Shown here piece after piece: positions 7,050-16,725 of a stretch of DNA of 64,000 bases. The position numbers and the translations under genes are program-made. The notes under the pieces were generated by a model. It saw only the letters and a list, made by a program, of their open reading frames with translations. It made no database searches and was not told the DNA's origin. Every line of letters starts with the position of its first letter. The first letter of the stretch is position 1. Origin of the DNA: Ruegeria arenilitoris (GTDB lineage: Bacteria > Pseudomonadota > Alphaproteobacteria > Rhodobacterales > Rhodobacteraceae); contig NZ_WPZO01000005.1 in NCBI RefSeq assembly GCF_013031355.1, positions 310,001-374,000 on the forward strand, in the 5' to 3' direction.

Positions 7050-8636
7050 CGCTCTTATCAAATCGCTCGCCCGTTCTCCGATCATGATCGCCGGCGCATT
7101 GGTGTTGCCACTGACAATTTCCGGCATGATCGAGCAATCGGCCACGCGCAGGTTGTCTATGCCGCGTACCTTTAGTTTTGCATCTACAACTGACGCCTCA
7201 GAGCTTCCCATCGCGCAAGTGCCGGTAGGATGATAGATTGACGCGGTGTTAGATCTTACCCAGTCCAGTGTGCCATCATAATCGTCGCAATTCAGTTCTG
7301 CCGTTGGACGAAACTCCTCTGAAATCTTCGAGGCCAGGGGATTCTGTTTGGCAATTCTGCGCGCGATGTTCACGCCATCGACGATGGTTCGGCAATCCGT
7401 TTCAGTGGACAGGTAGTTCGGGATTATTTTGACATGTTTGGACGGATCCGGACCGTTCAAACGAATCTCTCCTCGACTTTCCGGACGCAGTTGGCAGACC
7501 GACATGGTGAATGCTGAAAACGGATGAACGCCCTCGCCGGGGCTGTCCGCGGACCAGGGCTGAACGTGGAACTGAATGTCGGGCGTCTCTACATCCGGTC
7601 GGGTTTTCATGAATCCGGTGGCTAGGCTGGCGGCCATCGTCATAGGGCCCGCACGGAACAACGCGTATTTTAAGGCGATGCGTGCCTGATTGAACAGGCT
7701 TCGGACTTCATCATTCAGCGTCGGTTCGTTGCATTTGAACACCAGCCGTGCCTGCAAGTGATCCTGCAGGCCCTTGCCGACGCCGGGCAGGGCGTGCAGC
7801 GGTGCGATAGCGTTTTCCTTCAGATGGTCCGGGTCTCCGATTCCGGATAGCATCAGGATCTGGGGCGAGTTTATCGCTCCGCCGGACAGGATGATTTCGC
7901 GACGGACCGTTAGGGTTTGTTCGGCACCAGAGCGATCCCGGTAAATCAGACCGGTTGCCTTCTTCCCCTCAAGAACCACGCGCGTGACCAGTGCGTTGGT
8001 GATTATGTTCAGGTTCTGACGCCCCCGGATGGGCTTTAGATAGGCCACGGCAGCGCTGCACCGGCGGCCGTTGCGGGTGGTCAATTGGAAGTAGCCCACG
8101 CCCTCTTGGTCTGCCCCGTTGTAATCCGGGTTGAACGGATAGCCAGCGGCCTGCGCCGCGGCCACCCACGCGTCGCAGATGGGGCGTTGGATGCGCATAT
8201 TCGACACGGACAAAGGCCCGCCGACACCGTGAAATTCATCCTCGCCCCGCTCCTGATCCTCGCAGCGTTTGAACAGGGGCAGGACATCGTCCCATCCCCA
8301 GCCCTCGTTGCCCATTTGTCGCCAGCGGTCGTAGTCCTCTTTCTGTCCACGGACATAGAGCAATCCGTTCAGTGAAGACGACCCGCCCAGCACCTTGCCG
8401 CGCGGCCAGTCGATGGATCGCCCGTTCAGCCCCGGATCAGGTTCGGTGCGATAGCACCAGTCGACCGAGGGGTTATGCATGGTTTTGAAATAGCCAACAG
8501 GGATGTGAATCCACGGGTTGGTATCGCGGCCACCAGCCTCGAGCAGAGCAACGGTCGTGTTGGGGTTGGCGCTCAGCCGGTTGGCAATGACACAGCCCGA
8601 AGACCCCGCACCAACAACCGCATAATCCACTTCCAT
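7041..8636 (-). CDS. GMC-family FAD oxidoreductase (choline dehydrogenase-like)
   Basis: A 531-residue flavoenzyme that oxidises a primary alcohol. The FAD dinucleotide motif is at the N-terminus (VVGAGSSGCVIANRL, residues about 6-20), followed by the GMC signature regions (WPRGKVLGGSSSLNG and SGGAINSPQILMLSGIG) and the active-site His segment YHPTGTCAMG near the end. The start at 8636 follows GAGGAGG; codons further upstream are not supported. It lacks a signal peptide. It is divergent from a TRAP transporter whose IclR regulator may control both, so the transported compound, or a product of it, is probably its alcohol substrate. Choline itself is not favoured because no betaine aldehyde dehydrogenase or BetI is nearby. 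Confidence 0.88.
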   Translation of the reverse strand: MEVDYAVVGAGSSGCVIANRLSANPNTTVALLEAGGRDTNPWIHIPVGYFKTMHNPSVDWCYRTEPDPGLNGRSIDWPRGKVLGGSSSLNGLLYVRGQKEDYDRWRQMGNEGWGWDDVLPLFKRCEDQERGEDEFHGVGGPLSVSNMRIQRPICDAWVAAAQAAGYPFNPDYNGADQEGVGYFQLTTRNGRRCSAAVAYLKPIRGRQNLNIITNALVTRVVLEGKKATGLIYRDRSGAEQTLTVRREIILSGGAINSPQILMLSGIGDPDHLKENAIAPLHALPGVGKGLQDHLQARLVFKCNEPTLNDEVRSLFNQARIALKYALFRAGPMTMAASLATGFMKTRPDVETPDIQFHVQPWSADSPGEGVHPFSAFTMSVCQLRPESRGEIRLNGPDPSKHVKIIPNYLSTETDCRTIVDGVNIARRIAKQNPLASKISEEFRPTAELNCDDYDGTLDWVRSNTASIYHPTGTCAMGSSEASVVDAKLKVRGIDNLRVADCSIMPEIVSGNTNAPAIMIGERASDLIRADA

Positions 8637-8744
8637 GACTGCCTCCTCCTCACGCCGTCGAAAAAACTCTATGCAAGATGCAAGAATTATACTAGCCTTT
8701 TTTGATACAAAACGTCTCAATATTTGCAATCAGGGAGGTAAGCA
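8637..8744. promoter_or_regulatory. Divergent promoter region, GMC oxidoreductase / TRAP operon
   Basis: A 108-bp AT-rich spacer. It contains a short inverted repeat TTTTG-ATA-CAAAA (8700-8712) and a direct repeat ATGCAAG-ATGCAAG (8671-8684). GGGAGG precedes the TRAP binding-protein gene. The inverted repeat is a candidate operator for the IclR protein encoded downstream; it is short, so the call is tentative. Confidence 0.35.
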
Positions 8745-9983
8745 ATGGAGATCGGTCGGAAACTAAGTGGTATTTCGCGGCGGGATTTTTTCCGTGTTGC
8801 CGGGCGCTATGGCATGAGTTCGACACTACTGGCGGCAGGTGGGTTCGGGGGGGCGATGAGCCTGGCGAATCTGGCTCAGGCTGCAGAATCAACCTATGAA
8901 AAGCGCTTTTCGAAAGAGCCGAAACACACGCTGAAATTTGGCGCGTCAGGCTTCAACACTCGCAACCTGCTGATCGAACGCGCCGGTGCAATCGAGTTCG
9001 CGCGCGATCTGGAAGAGCGCACGGATGGCGAAATTCGCATCGAATTCATCGGTGACAACCAGATCTGCGGGCAGCTGAGTTGTGTCGAGAAGACCCAGCA
9101 GGGGATCGTCGATATCTATGCCGCCTCGACTCAGAACTCGGCCGGTGGCGCGCCTTATCTGAACGTTCTGGACTATGCTTACATGTTCCCCAGCCGCGCG
9201 GCGCAGTATCACTTCTTCTATAGCCCTGCGAGCCAGCGCATCCTGCGTGATCCCTTGGAAAAACGGCACGGGTTGAAATTCCTGTTCACGCATTGCGAAC
9301 TGCGCGGCCTGCAAATGGGATCGACATTTGCCGACAAGCCGACCGTGACCAAGCTGGAAGAGCTGTTCGGAACCAAAAACCGCGTGACGGGCACGCAGCT
9401 GGGGCGGATTGCGATGCAGCTGCTGAACCTGAACCCGGTACCGGTTGCGTGGGAGGAAACGCTGGACGCTCTGAAAACCGGTCTGATCGACGGGGCCGAA
9501 ACCTGGGCTTCGGCCGTGGCTTACGCCAACATGTCGCCTGTGGTGTCGCAGTCGGTCAATCTGAAATTCTTCTGCGGAACCGAACATACGTCGATGTCGG
9601 CCAAGGTGTTCGACAGCCTCAGCGGAGAATTGCAGAACGCGGTGATGGAGTCTTCGTATTTCACACAGGCTTTGATTCAGGGCGCAAACGAGGCGGCGCT
9701 GCTGAACACCGTAGGGTTCTCGGATCCGCAACTGCCGAACACGATCTTTGCCGAAAACGGCGTGCGTCCCGCCTTCCTGGCCGACGATCAGATCAAACTG
9801 GCCGAAGAGATGTGCGCCCCGAACTACAACCCTGAGCCGTGGGAGCAGTGGCGCGAGCGTCTGAACAAATGGGCAGGCGGCATCGATACCTATCAGGAAA
9901 TCTACGACATCGCGCGCGAGATCCCGGCAGACACCTTGCCGGAGAATGTCGAGCCACGCCGTTGGTGGATGGGCCAAGCCTGA
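8745..9983 (+). CDS. TRAP transporter substrate-binding protein (DctP family), Tat-type signal
   Basis: A 412-residue periplasmic binding protein. The N-terminus has a twin-arginine motif (SRRDFFRVAG, residues about 11-20), then a hydrophobic Ala/Gly-rich stretch and a likely cut after NLAQAAE, so export in folded form is likely. The mature part has the DctP fold features (LEERTDGEIRIEFIGDNQ; EETLDALKTGLIDGAETW). It delivers an organic acid or similar small molecule to the DctQM permease encoded next. The ligand Arg cannot be assigned by eye. A strong hairpin lies between this gene and the permease genes, a common way to keep binding-protein levels above those of the membrane subunits. Confidence 0.88.
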   Translation: MEIGRKLSGISRRDFFRVAGRYGMSSTLLAAGGFGGAMSLANLAQAAESTYEKRFSKEPKHTLKFGASGFNTRNLLIERAGAIEFARDLEERTDGEIRIEFIGDNQICGQLSCVEKTQQGIVDIYAASTQNSAGGAPYLNVLDYAYMFPSRAAQYHFFYSPASQRILRDPLEKRHGLKFLFTHCELRGLQMGSTFADKPTVTKLEELFGTKNRVTGTQLGRIAMQLLNLNPVPVAWEETLDALKTGLIDGAETWASAVAYANMSPVVSQSVNLKFFCGTEHTSMSAKVFDSLSGELQNAVMESSYFTQALIQGANEAALLNTVGFSDPQLPNTIFAENGVRPAFLADDQIKLAEEMCAPNYNPEPWEQWRERLNKWAGGIDTYQEIYDIAREIPADTLPENVEPRRWWMGQA

Positions 9984-9994
9984 TAAGCTTTAGC

Positions 9995-10019
9995 GAACCG
10001 GCCCCAAACGGGCCGGTTC
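9995..10019 (+). promoter_or_regulatory. Intercistronic 10-bp perfect hairpin
   Basis: GAACCGGCCC (9995-10004) and GGGCCGGTTC (10010-10019) form a perfect stem around CAAAC. No U-tract follows, so it is best read as an mRNA-stabilising or attenuating structure between the binding-protein and permease genes. Confidence 0.65.
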
Positions 10020-10049
10020 CACAACACACCGACTGGGAGGACGGGGTAC

Positions 10050-10715
10050 ATGACGTTTTGGGCAGATATAGGCGCGATTATCAGCGCCTTTCTCAGTCAG
10101 GATTCGTTCGAGATTCAATCTGCATTGGAATCTGATGCCACTTGGGTGTTCGGGGCCGTGGTCTCGGCAATTGGCGGGTTCGTGATCATGCTGATCTATC
10201 GGGCAGTCCCCTTTGTCGAACGCCATCTGGAACGGTCGGTGATGGTGTATTCCTACCTCGCGATTGCCCTGATCATCTTTTGGGGCGTGATAGACCGGTT
10301 CGTGTTCAACGACCAAGAGCCGTGGTCAACCACCATTCCGCCGCTGTTGTTCATGGTCATGGCGTGGTTCGGCGCGTCCTACAATGTCCGCCTGCGCACG
10401 CATCTGAGCTTCAGTGAGTTCCGCACGGCCATGCCGCGTGGCGGTCAACTGGCTTGCCTGATCCTCGATGCAGTGCTGTGGTTCATCTTTGCGGTAATCG
10501 TCATCGTGACCACAACCCGGTTGGTGGCGCTGTCGGCGTCGAATTTTCAGATCGTTCTGGGGACCGACAACATCATGCAATGGTGGTTCCTTCTGGCTGC
10601 GCCTCTGTCTTTCTTTCTGATGGTCGGGCGTGTGTTTCAGAACCTCGCAGATGATCTGCACAACTGGAAAACTGGTGAGCCGCTGATCCAGCAGGCCGTG
10701 ATCGGAGCAGACTGA
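10050..10715 (+). CDS. TRAP transporter small permease (DctQ family)
   Basis: A 221-residue membrane protein with four to five hydrophobic segments, including VVSAIGGFVIMLIYRA, YLAIALIIFWGVI and LDAVLWFIFAVIVIV. It is longer than the usual DctQ (about 160-180) because of an N-terminal extension of about 35 residues. Its stop overlaps the start of the large permease gene (TGATG), so the two are probably translationally coupled. It forms the membrane unit with DctM. Confidence 0.82.
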   Translation: MTFWADIGAIISAFLSQDSFEIQSALESDATWVFGAVVSAIGGFVIMLIYRAVPFVERHLERSVMVYSYLAIALIIFWGVIDRFVFNDQEPWSTTIPPLLFMVMAWFGASYNVRLRTHLSFSEFRTAMPRGGQLACLILDAVLWFIFAVIVIVTTTRLVALSASNFQIVLGTDNIMQWWFLLAAPLSFFLMVGRVFQNLADDLHNWKTGEPLIQQAVIGAD

Positions 10716-12073
10716 TGACAGACGGAACCATGGTCACACTGATCTCGCTTGGGGTCACTTTTCTGTTCATGCTGGGCGTGCCGGTTCTGCTGGTGATTGG
10801 CTATTGGGTCATCGGCTGTTCCTTCGTTCTTGGCCTGACGCTGGACAATATGGGCGCCGAGCTTTTGAACGTGTTCAACAAAGGTTTTGCCCTGCTGGCG
10901 ATGCCATTGTTCATCCTGACCGGCGACCTGATCAACAAGTCAGGTATCGCAAGGCGGCTCAGCGATTTTGCATATGCCTGTCTGGGCTGGATACGCGGCG
11001 GGCTGGCGATGGCATCGCTTGGCGCTTGCGGATTGTTCGCGGCGATCTCGGGGTCGAACTCGGCGACAACGGCGACTATTGGCTCGATGCTGCATCCGGA
11101 GATGGTCAAAGGTGGCTATGACGAACGATTCAGCGCCGCCACCGCGGCGGCGGGCGGTACGGTGGGGATCATCATTCCGCCGTCGATTATTTTCATCGTC
11201 TACGGTTTCCTGATGAACCTGCCGATATCTGAACTGTTCGTCGCCGGTATTTTGCCAGGCGCTCTGATGGTCATGGGGATGCAGTTCGCTTGCTGGATTA
11301 TCTGTCGAATGAATGGCTGGGGACACCTGATTCCGCTGCAACTGAACCGGGTGCTGAAAACGGCGTTCGGAGCGTGGCTCGGCTTCTTCGCCATTGGGCT
11401 GGTGCTTTGGGGCATCTATACAGGCAAATTCTCTCCGACCGAAGCGGCGGGTGTGACGGTCGGCTTCTGCGTAATTGCTGGATTGGTCAGCTATCCGATC
11501 AACCGCTTGATGGGGGCCCGGAACGACATTCCGCCAACCGAAAAAAGTTTCGCCGAAATGTTCGTGGTCGAAGGGTTTACGATCCCCGAGATCCCCTCAA
11601 TCGTGATCCGCTCGGCTCAGATCACCGGTATCCTCGCACCGCTAATCGCAATTTCAGTGGTCATGCAGCAGATCCTTTCACTGCTAGGTGCGCAGCAAAC
11701 TATCGGGGATTTCGTGACCTCAATGGGGGGCTACCATGCGGTTCTGTTTACCTCGATGGTAATCGTCTTTTTCTCAGGAATGGTTCTGGAAAGCCTGCCT
11801 GTAACGATCATCCTGGCCCCGATTTTGGCACCGATTGCGGCTTCGGTTGGAATTGATCCGATCCATTTCTCAGTGATCTTCCTTGTGGGGGCGTCCATCG
11901 GGTTCATTACCCCGCCCTACGGGTTGAACCTCTACGTGGCCTCGGGTGTGACCGGTGTGCCCTATTTCCGGCTGCTGCGGTATACGGTGCCCTATCTGGT
12001 GGCGTTGCTGTCGGTGTGGATTTTGGTGTCGCTTGTGCCCGATCTGGCCTTGATCCTACTGCCAAATAACTAG
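10715..12073 (+). CDS. TRAP transporter large permease (DctM family)
   Basis: A 452-residue, mainly hydrophobic protein of the DctM family, with about 12 membrane segments. Diagnostic stretches include LLAMPLFILTGDLINKSGI near residues 55-75, FAAISGSNSATTATIGSML near 108-127 and GTVGIIIPPSIIFIVYG near 146-165. This is the ion-coupled transport subunit (usually Na+-driven in marine bacteria). It follows DctQ with a start-stop overlap and ends 11 bp before the IclR gene. Confidence 0.9.
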   Translation: MTDGTMVTLISLGVTFLFMLGVPVLLVIGYWVIGCSFVLGLTLDNMGAELLNVFNKGFALLAMPLFILTGDLINKSGIARRLSDFAYACLGWIRGGLAMASLGACGLFAAISGSNSATTATIGSMLHPEMVKGGYDERFSAATAAAGGTVGIIIPPSIIFIVYGFLMNLPISELFVAGILPGALMVMGMQFACWIICRMNGWGHLIPLQLNRVLKTAFGAWLGFFAIGLVLWGIYTGKFSPTEAAGVTVGFCVIAGLVSYPINRLMGARNDIPPTEKSFAEMFVVEGFTIPEIPSIVIRSAQITGILAPLIAISVVMQQILSLLGAQQTIGDFVTSMGGYHAVLFTSMVIVFFSGMVLESLPVTIILAPILAPIAASVGIDPIHFSVIFLVGASIGFITPPYGLNLYVASGVTGVPYFRLLRYTVPYLVALLSVWILVSLVPDLALILLPNN

Positions 12074-12084
12074 ACTGTTGCAGG

Positions 12085-12864
12085 ATGGCCGAGACGGAAA
12101 CACAAGACAAAGAAACTCAGATCCCGACCAACTTGCGCCTTCTTCTCATCCTTGAGGAGGTGGCGCGGCGCGGGGTTGCCGTTAAACCATCGGACCTGAT
12201 TGAGACGTTGGGTCTGGCCAAGCCGACCGTCCACCGCCTGCTGCAAACCGCAGAGGCCGAAGGCTTCCTGCAGCGCGATCTGGATGGTCGCTCGTATGGC
12301 CCCGGACATCGGCTGCGGTTGTTGTCGGTCAATACGATGTCCTCCGAGCACCTCCGCACTGCACGTCTGGCAATCTTGCGCAGCGTCGCCGAAAAAGTTG
12401 GTGAGACTTGCAATCTGGCCATTCCGGACAGGGAAGGGATGATCTACCTTGATCGGGTGGAAACGAAGTGGCCACTGCGAATTCAGCTGCCGATCGGTAC
12501 TCAAGTTCCTTTCCATTGCACCGCCAGTGGCAAAATGTACCTGTCCACACTGCGGCAGAAAACGCTGGATGGATTTCTTTCTGCGGGAAACCTGCAACCG
12601 CAGACCGAACGGTCCCTGACTGATCCAAAGGCATTGCGAGCGGAAATCCGACGCATTTCTGAGAGCGGTTATTCTACAGATGATGAGGAATTTATGGCCG
12701 GAATGACGGCCCTTGCTGTGCCCGTTCGAGACGGGCAGGGCAGGTTAGTGGGCACACTTTCCGTTCACGCCCCAACTCAACGCCACGATATCAACAGCCT
12801 AATGTCCTTTCTGCACATACTGCAAAAGGGAGCAGGTGAGCTTTCGGCTATGTTAACCGACTAA
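12085..12864 (+). CDS. IclR family transcriptional regulator
   Basis: A 259-residue regulator with an N-terminal winged helix (LLLILEEVARRGVAVKPSDL, then LAKPTVHRLLQTAEAEGFL) and a C-terminal IclR effector domain (CNLAIPDREGMIYLDRVE; PFHCTASGKMYLS; GYSTDDEEF; ALAVPVRDG). The gene is 11 bp after DctM, so it is in the same operon. It most likely controls the TRAP genes and the divergent GMC oxidoreductase in response to the substrate. Confidence 0.88.
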   Translation: MAETETQDKETQIPTNLRLLLILEEVARRGVAVKPSDLIETLGLAKPTVHRLLQTAEAEGFLQRDLDGRSYGPGHRLRLLSVNTMSSEHLRTARLAILRSVAEKVGETCNLAIPDREGMIYLDRVETKWPLRIQLPIGTQVPFHCTASGKMYLSTLRQKTLDGFLSAGNLQPQTERSLTDPKALRAEIRRISESGYSTDDEEFMAGMTALAVPVRDGQGRLVGTLSVHAPTQRHDINSLMSFLHILQKGAGELSAMLTD

Positions 12865-13096
12865 TGCGCACTCGAGACGAATGTCACAACGCGACCCACT
12901 TTTCTAATCAACTCGAAATCGATAATCGTCCTGATTGGAGAAATATCCATCGCGGCGGATAAGAGCGTGATCAAATCTTGCTATAGGTCGACCTGGAAAG
13001 CGGTCTAAAGGCACTTCGCTTAAGTGGCTTCTGTTATCGCATACGCGTTCTCAAGCTCGACCCCGAGTCGTCGATCCTGAAATTCGCAAAACACAT
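12865..13096. other. Intergenic, no gene recognised
   Basis: No terminator or conserved coding signal seen after the IclR gene. The codons just before 13097 can be read in frame with the YCII-like remnant and may belong to it. Confidence 0.4.
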
Positions 13097-13234
13097 ATGG
13101 CAAAGCACCTCGATTTCCTCGAACGGAACGCGGATAAGATTGAGGCTGCAGGCCTTCTGTTCGACACAGTCAGACAAGGGCGCGATGGTATTCGGATCGT
13201 TGAAGCAGGCTCGAAGCTGATCCATCCGGGTTGA
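13097..13234 (+). pseudogene. YCII-domain protein remnant
   Basis: Forty-five codons read MAKHLDFLERNADKIEAAG, then LLFDTVRQGRDGIRIVEAGSK. This fits the middle of YciI-related proteins (HLDFL...KIxxAGPLxDxxGxxxGxxxIVEA). Upstream codons RPRVVDPEIRKTH keep the frame and probably belong to the ancestral gene. The C-terminal DPFxxxGL part is lost to a TGA. It is a decayed gene or gene fragment. Confidence 0.5.
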
Positions 13235-13562
13235 GGTATCAGCGTCTAGGTGGGGCTGGTCGGACATTGAGGTAAACGCGGCGAAGGGGGTATTTTGTCT
13301 GCAACCTGAAGGTTCGCTCTAATTCGGATACTTCGCTCGCAGCAAAGGTCCGGTTTGGCGGACCTCTCCGCAGTAGGGCGCCAAGTTGAACAATGTCCGG
13401 TAAGGGCCGGAAACAATCGGGAAGGCTGTCGCCTGCGAGCATGCTGACCCAGTGCGGACGGATGTATTCGCATAGCAAGCTCGTTGCATTTGTCGTCGTA
13501 CAATGCTGATCTTACCGGACAGATGCGTGCAACCTGTGCGTGCCGATCCGAAAGGATAGCTT
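13235..13562. other. Intergenic, no gene recognised
   Basis: Overlapping minus-strand reading frames (13239-13684) have no recognisable motif, and part of their length is antisense to the malic enzyme gene. The stretch around 13370-13490 looks like low-information extragenic DNA. A GAAAGGA ribosome-binding site for the malic enzyme gene lies at its right end. Confidence 0.4.
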
Positions 13563-15215
13563 ATGGTCGATTCCAGTCCTGCAAATTTGCAATACTTGAC
13601 GAACCCACTTTTGAACAAAGGGACTGCCTTTTCATTGCGCGAACGAGAAGAACTCGGATTGACGGGTCTTCTACCGCCACACATCGAAACTCTCGAAACT
13701 CAGATAGACAGGGCTTATGCCGCCTTTGAACGTGAGGAGACACCGCTGGACAAGCATGTCTATCTGCGCGGTCTGCAGGATGACAACGAGGTTCTGTTTT
13801 ACGCTTTATTGGTGCGGCATTTGTCCGAGATGATGCCGATAATTTACACACCCGTGGTGGGGGATGCCTGCAAGCGGTTCAGTGAAATTTACGACCACCC
13901 ACGCGGATTGATCATTTCATACCCCGAGCGCGACCGGATTGATGACATACTTGAGAATGCCATCCTGCCCTCTGTCGAAGCTATAGTCGTCACAGACGGA
14001 GAGCGGATTTTGGGTTTGGGCGATCAAGGCGCGGGCGGCATGGGAATCCCGATTGGAAAGCTTTCGCTTTATACCGCTGCGGGCGGAATAAGCCCGTCTG
14101 TGACGCTTCCGGTGGTTTTGGACGTCGGCACCAACAATCAGGAACGATTGGAAGATCCCCTCTATATCGGATGGCGGAATGAGCGCATCAGCGGGGACGA
14201 GTACTTTGAGTTTGTCGAACTTTTTGTGCAGGCGGTAAAGCGCAAGTGGCCGGATGTGTTACTGCAGTTCGAGGATTTTGCACAGCAACATGCGGCACCA
14301 CTGCTGGCGCGATATCGCGATCAACTCTGTACTTTCAATGATGATATTCAGGGCACGGCGGCAGTAACGGCAGGCACTTTGCTGGCTGCATCCAACGTCA
14401 CCGATATTCCGTTAAAGAACGCAACAATCGCGTTCCTCGGAGCGGGTTCTGCAGGGGTGGGTATAGCCGAACAACTGGTTCAGCTCATGGTCCGACAAGG
14501 ACTATCCGACACTGAGGCACGCGGGCGCATCTACATGGTGGATCGGGCCGGGTTGTTAACCGATGCAATGACAGACCTTCTGCCGTTCCAGAAGCAAATC
14601 GTACAACCCATCGACAAAGTCGGAAGCTGGTCCGATGGTGAGATTTCGCTGCTGGATGTGATAAATCATGCCAAACCCAACATTCTAGTTGGTGTCAGCG
14701 GGCAGGCAGGCTTGTTCTCAGAGGAGATCATTCGTGCGATGGCTTCTCACGCGGAACATCCTGTCGTGTTGCCGCTTTCGAACCCGACATCGCGAATTGA
14801 GGCCGTGCCTGCAGATATTTTCCATTGGTCAGATGGTCGTGCAATGGTCGCCACCGGAAGCCCGTTTGAGCCGGTTGTTTACAACGGAAAGACACACCAT
14901 GTCGCGCAATGCAATAACTCCTACATTTTCCCAGGCATGGGGCTGGGTGTGTTGGCGGCAGGCGCACGTCGTGTCACTAACGGAATGTTCATGGCCGCCG
15001 CTGAGGCGTTGGCGGCATTGTCGCCCGCTAAATCCGATCGCACCGCCAGCTTGCTGCCCGATGTTGAGGATATTCGCCAGGTCAGCAAAGCAATCGCATT
15101 TGCCGTTGGTCAACAGGCACAGCTGGATGGCGTTGCGCCTAAATCCACAAGTGACGAGCTGAAGGCGGCAATAGATGCGAAGTTTTGGACCCCGCAATAT
15201 CAGGAGATTTCTTGA
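13563..15215 (+). CDS. maeA: NAD-dependent malic enzyme
   Basis: A 550-residue malic enzyme that converts malate to pyruvate, CO2 and NADH. N-terminal malic domain motifs are clear: [23 protein letters not shown], split across residues about 78-100, the Tyr-containing [31 protein letters not shown] (around 145-165; contains the catalytic Lys segment) and FEDFAQQHA. The metal-binding FNDDIQGTA follows, then the NAD domain [13 protein letters not shown]. The long (about 550) form is the NAD-linked SfcA/MaeA type rather than the MaeB form fused to phosphotransacetylase. It appears to be a single-gene unit with GAAAGGA before the start. A malolactic enzyme is a less likely alternative. Confidence 0.9.
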   Translation: MVDSSPANLQYLTNPLLNKGTAFSLREREELGLTGLLPPHIETLETQIDRAYAAFEREETPLDKHVYLRGLQDDNEVLFYALLVRHLSEMMPIIYTPVVGDACKRFSEIYDHPRGLIISYPERDRIDDILENAILPSVEAIVVTDGERILGLGDQGAGGMGIPIGKLSLYTAAGGISPSVTLPVVLDVGTNNQERLEDPLYIGWRNERISGDEYFEFVELFVQAVKRKWPDVLLQFEDFAQQHAAPLLARYRDQLCTFNDDIQGTAAVTAGTLLAASNVTDIPLKNATIAFLGAGSAGVGIAEQLVQLMVRQGLSDTEARGRIYMVDRAGLLTDAMTDLLPFQKQIVQPIDKVGSWSDGEISLLDVINHAKPNILVGVSGQAGLFSEEIIRAMASHAEHPVVLPLSNPTSRIEAVPADIFHWSDGRAMVATGSPFEPVVYNGKTHHVAQCNNSYIFPGMGLGVLAAGARRVTNGMFMAAAEALAALSPAKSDRTASLLPDVEDIRQVSKAIAFAVGQQAQLDGVAPKSTSDELKAAIDAKFWTPQYQEIS

Positions 15216-15316
15216 AGCAGACCCGCGTTGGAGTGGCCGGAGGCTTGTCTTTGGAAATTCAGAATCCACTGGGTCTGTTATAGGGAGTGAGATACGGCAT
15301 CTGATTGTGGTTCGGA

Positions 15317-16513
15317 TTATGACCTTTGCGCCGCCTCACGCCTGAGCGGTTTTTGCATCGCAGCGCAAAGGGCGCCCACCAGCAAAACCGCCGAGGCCAC
15401 GATCAGGCTGTCTCCTATTTCTCCGGTTATGTCCCCGATGACACCGGCCCCAATCGGCCCCAATGCCTGTGAGATGGCGAAGACCACGGTAAAAAAGCTA
15501 ATGGTTGCACCCCAATCCTGCTGTTCCACATTCTGGCGGACAAAGTTGGTTACCGCAGTAGGTGGCATAAAGACTGATAGTCCGAATACGAGTGCCGACA
15601 AAATCAACCCATATCCAGATGAAACCAGGATCGGCAGTGCCGAACCCAATGCGACTCCGCTTAGGATCAGAGCCAAGGGCATTCCGGACGAATAACGAGC
15701 CAGCACCCCGCGCCAAACAAAAGGAGACGCCATGATACTGAACCCAAGAATCATCCACGTTGCGGTGGTCAACAGGACACTAGAATGCTGCTCCTTCATC
15801 CAGACAGAGATGAAAGTGACGTAGACAATGTAACCCAACCCGAACAGCGCATACCCGCCGAGTTCGCCAAGCATTCTGCGCACCGGGGGGATGGATGGCA
15901 GTACCGCGTCGTGCTCGGTTTCGTTCAGTCTGGTTGAGGCCCAAATCGAAAATGGGCAAATGATCAGGGCTGCCAACCCGACTCCGATCCACGCCCAGTC
16001 CCAATATTGCGGCCCGAACACGTCCAACATGCTCGGAAGGGTCGCGCCACACAATGCAATACCAAATCCACCGCCTCCGCCAAAGTACAGGGCGATGGCC
16101 AACGCATTCTTTCGCGCGTCGCTCTGGAACAGCGATGCCGCCAGTACGCCGCCTGACACAAAGGAAAGAGCACCGAACATTCCCACCAAGGTGCGACATG
16201 CGGTTTGCACCACGAGGCTCTCATCAAACCCGGTCGCCAAAAGACACAAAGCGGTCGCCACAGTGCCGACTGCGAACAACCGCGACGGTGAAAAATGCCG
16301 GATCAGTATAAGTGTTAGAATCGAACCCACTATGTAGCCAATCGAATTGGCCGTATTGAGCCAACCGGATTGAGTGAGACTCCAGCCAAGGCTGCTTTTC
16401 ATAGACGGCAGAATGAGACCGTATGCAAAGCGGCCAAAAGCGTTGGATATGCTGACACCGAGCGCAAGGCCCAGCAATATGAGCCACGGGTTTATAGGTT
16501 TTGCCGCGGACAT
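15317..16513 (-). CDS. MFS transporter (YbfB/YjiJ-like)
   Basis: A 398-residue, 12-segment major facilitator protein. It begins PWLILLGLALGVSISNAFGRFAYG, split near residues 9-32, which resembles the YbfB/YjiJ group. The cytoplasmic loop 2-3 motif is degenerate (LILIRHFSPSRLF). The start at 16513 has AAAGGA about 6 bp upstream. It lies 212 bp downstream of an acyl-CoA synthetase on the same strand, so it may carry that enzyme's acid substrate; this is a guess from position. Confidence 0.8.
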   Translation of the reverse strand: MSAAKPINPWLILLGLALGVSISNAFGRFAYGLILPSMKSSLGWSLTQSGWLNTANSIGYIVGSILTLILIRHFSPSRLFAVGTVATALCLLATGFDESLVVQTACRTLVGMFGALSFVSGGVLAASLFQSDARKNALAIALYFGGGGGFGIALCGATLPSMLDVFGPQYWDWAWIGVGLAALIICPFSIWASTRLNETEHDAVLPSIPPVRRMLGELGGYALFGLGYIVYVTFISVWMKEQHSSVLLTTATWMILGFSIMASPFVWRGVLARYSSGMPLALILSGVALGSALPILVSSGYGLILSALVFGLSVFMPPTAVTNFVRQNVEQQDWGATISFFTVVFAISQALGPIGAGVIGDITGEIGDSLIVASAVLLVGALCAAMQKPLRREAAQRS

Positions 16514-16725
16514 GAATATCCTTTCGGGTTGAACGGCCACCGTGCCCCAATGCGATTAGTTGTGCAATCCCAACCGATCTGCCCTTGCGCCCTGAGTTCA
16601 ATTGGTTAGCGACTGTTCGAAGATTGAGGAGGACAGAACGGATGCCTCTCTTCGCTCGGCGCCTGCGGCCGTCACCTACCTTCCCATGGCAAGCGGCTCG
16701 CAATCGTATCCGACCGGCTGCGCCG

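Noticed and set aside
13239-13684. Overlapping minus-strand frames in the gap before maeA
   Set aside because: They conflict with each other, extend into maeA and show no motif or ribosome site.
15216-15316. CAGACCC ... GGGTCTG pairing between maeA and the MFS gene as a terminator
   Set aside because: The stem is interrupted and the loop too large; no U-tract.
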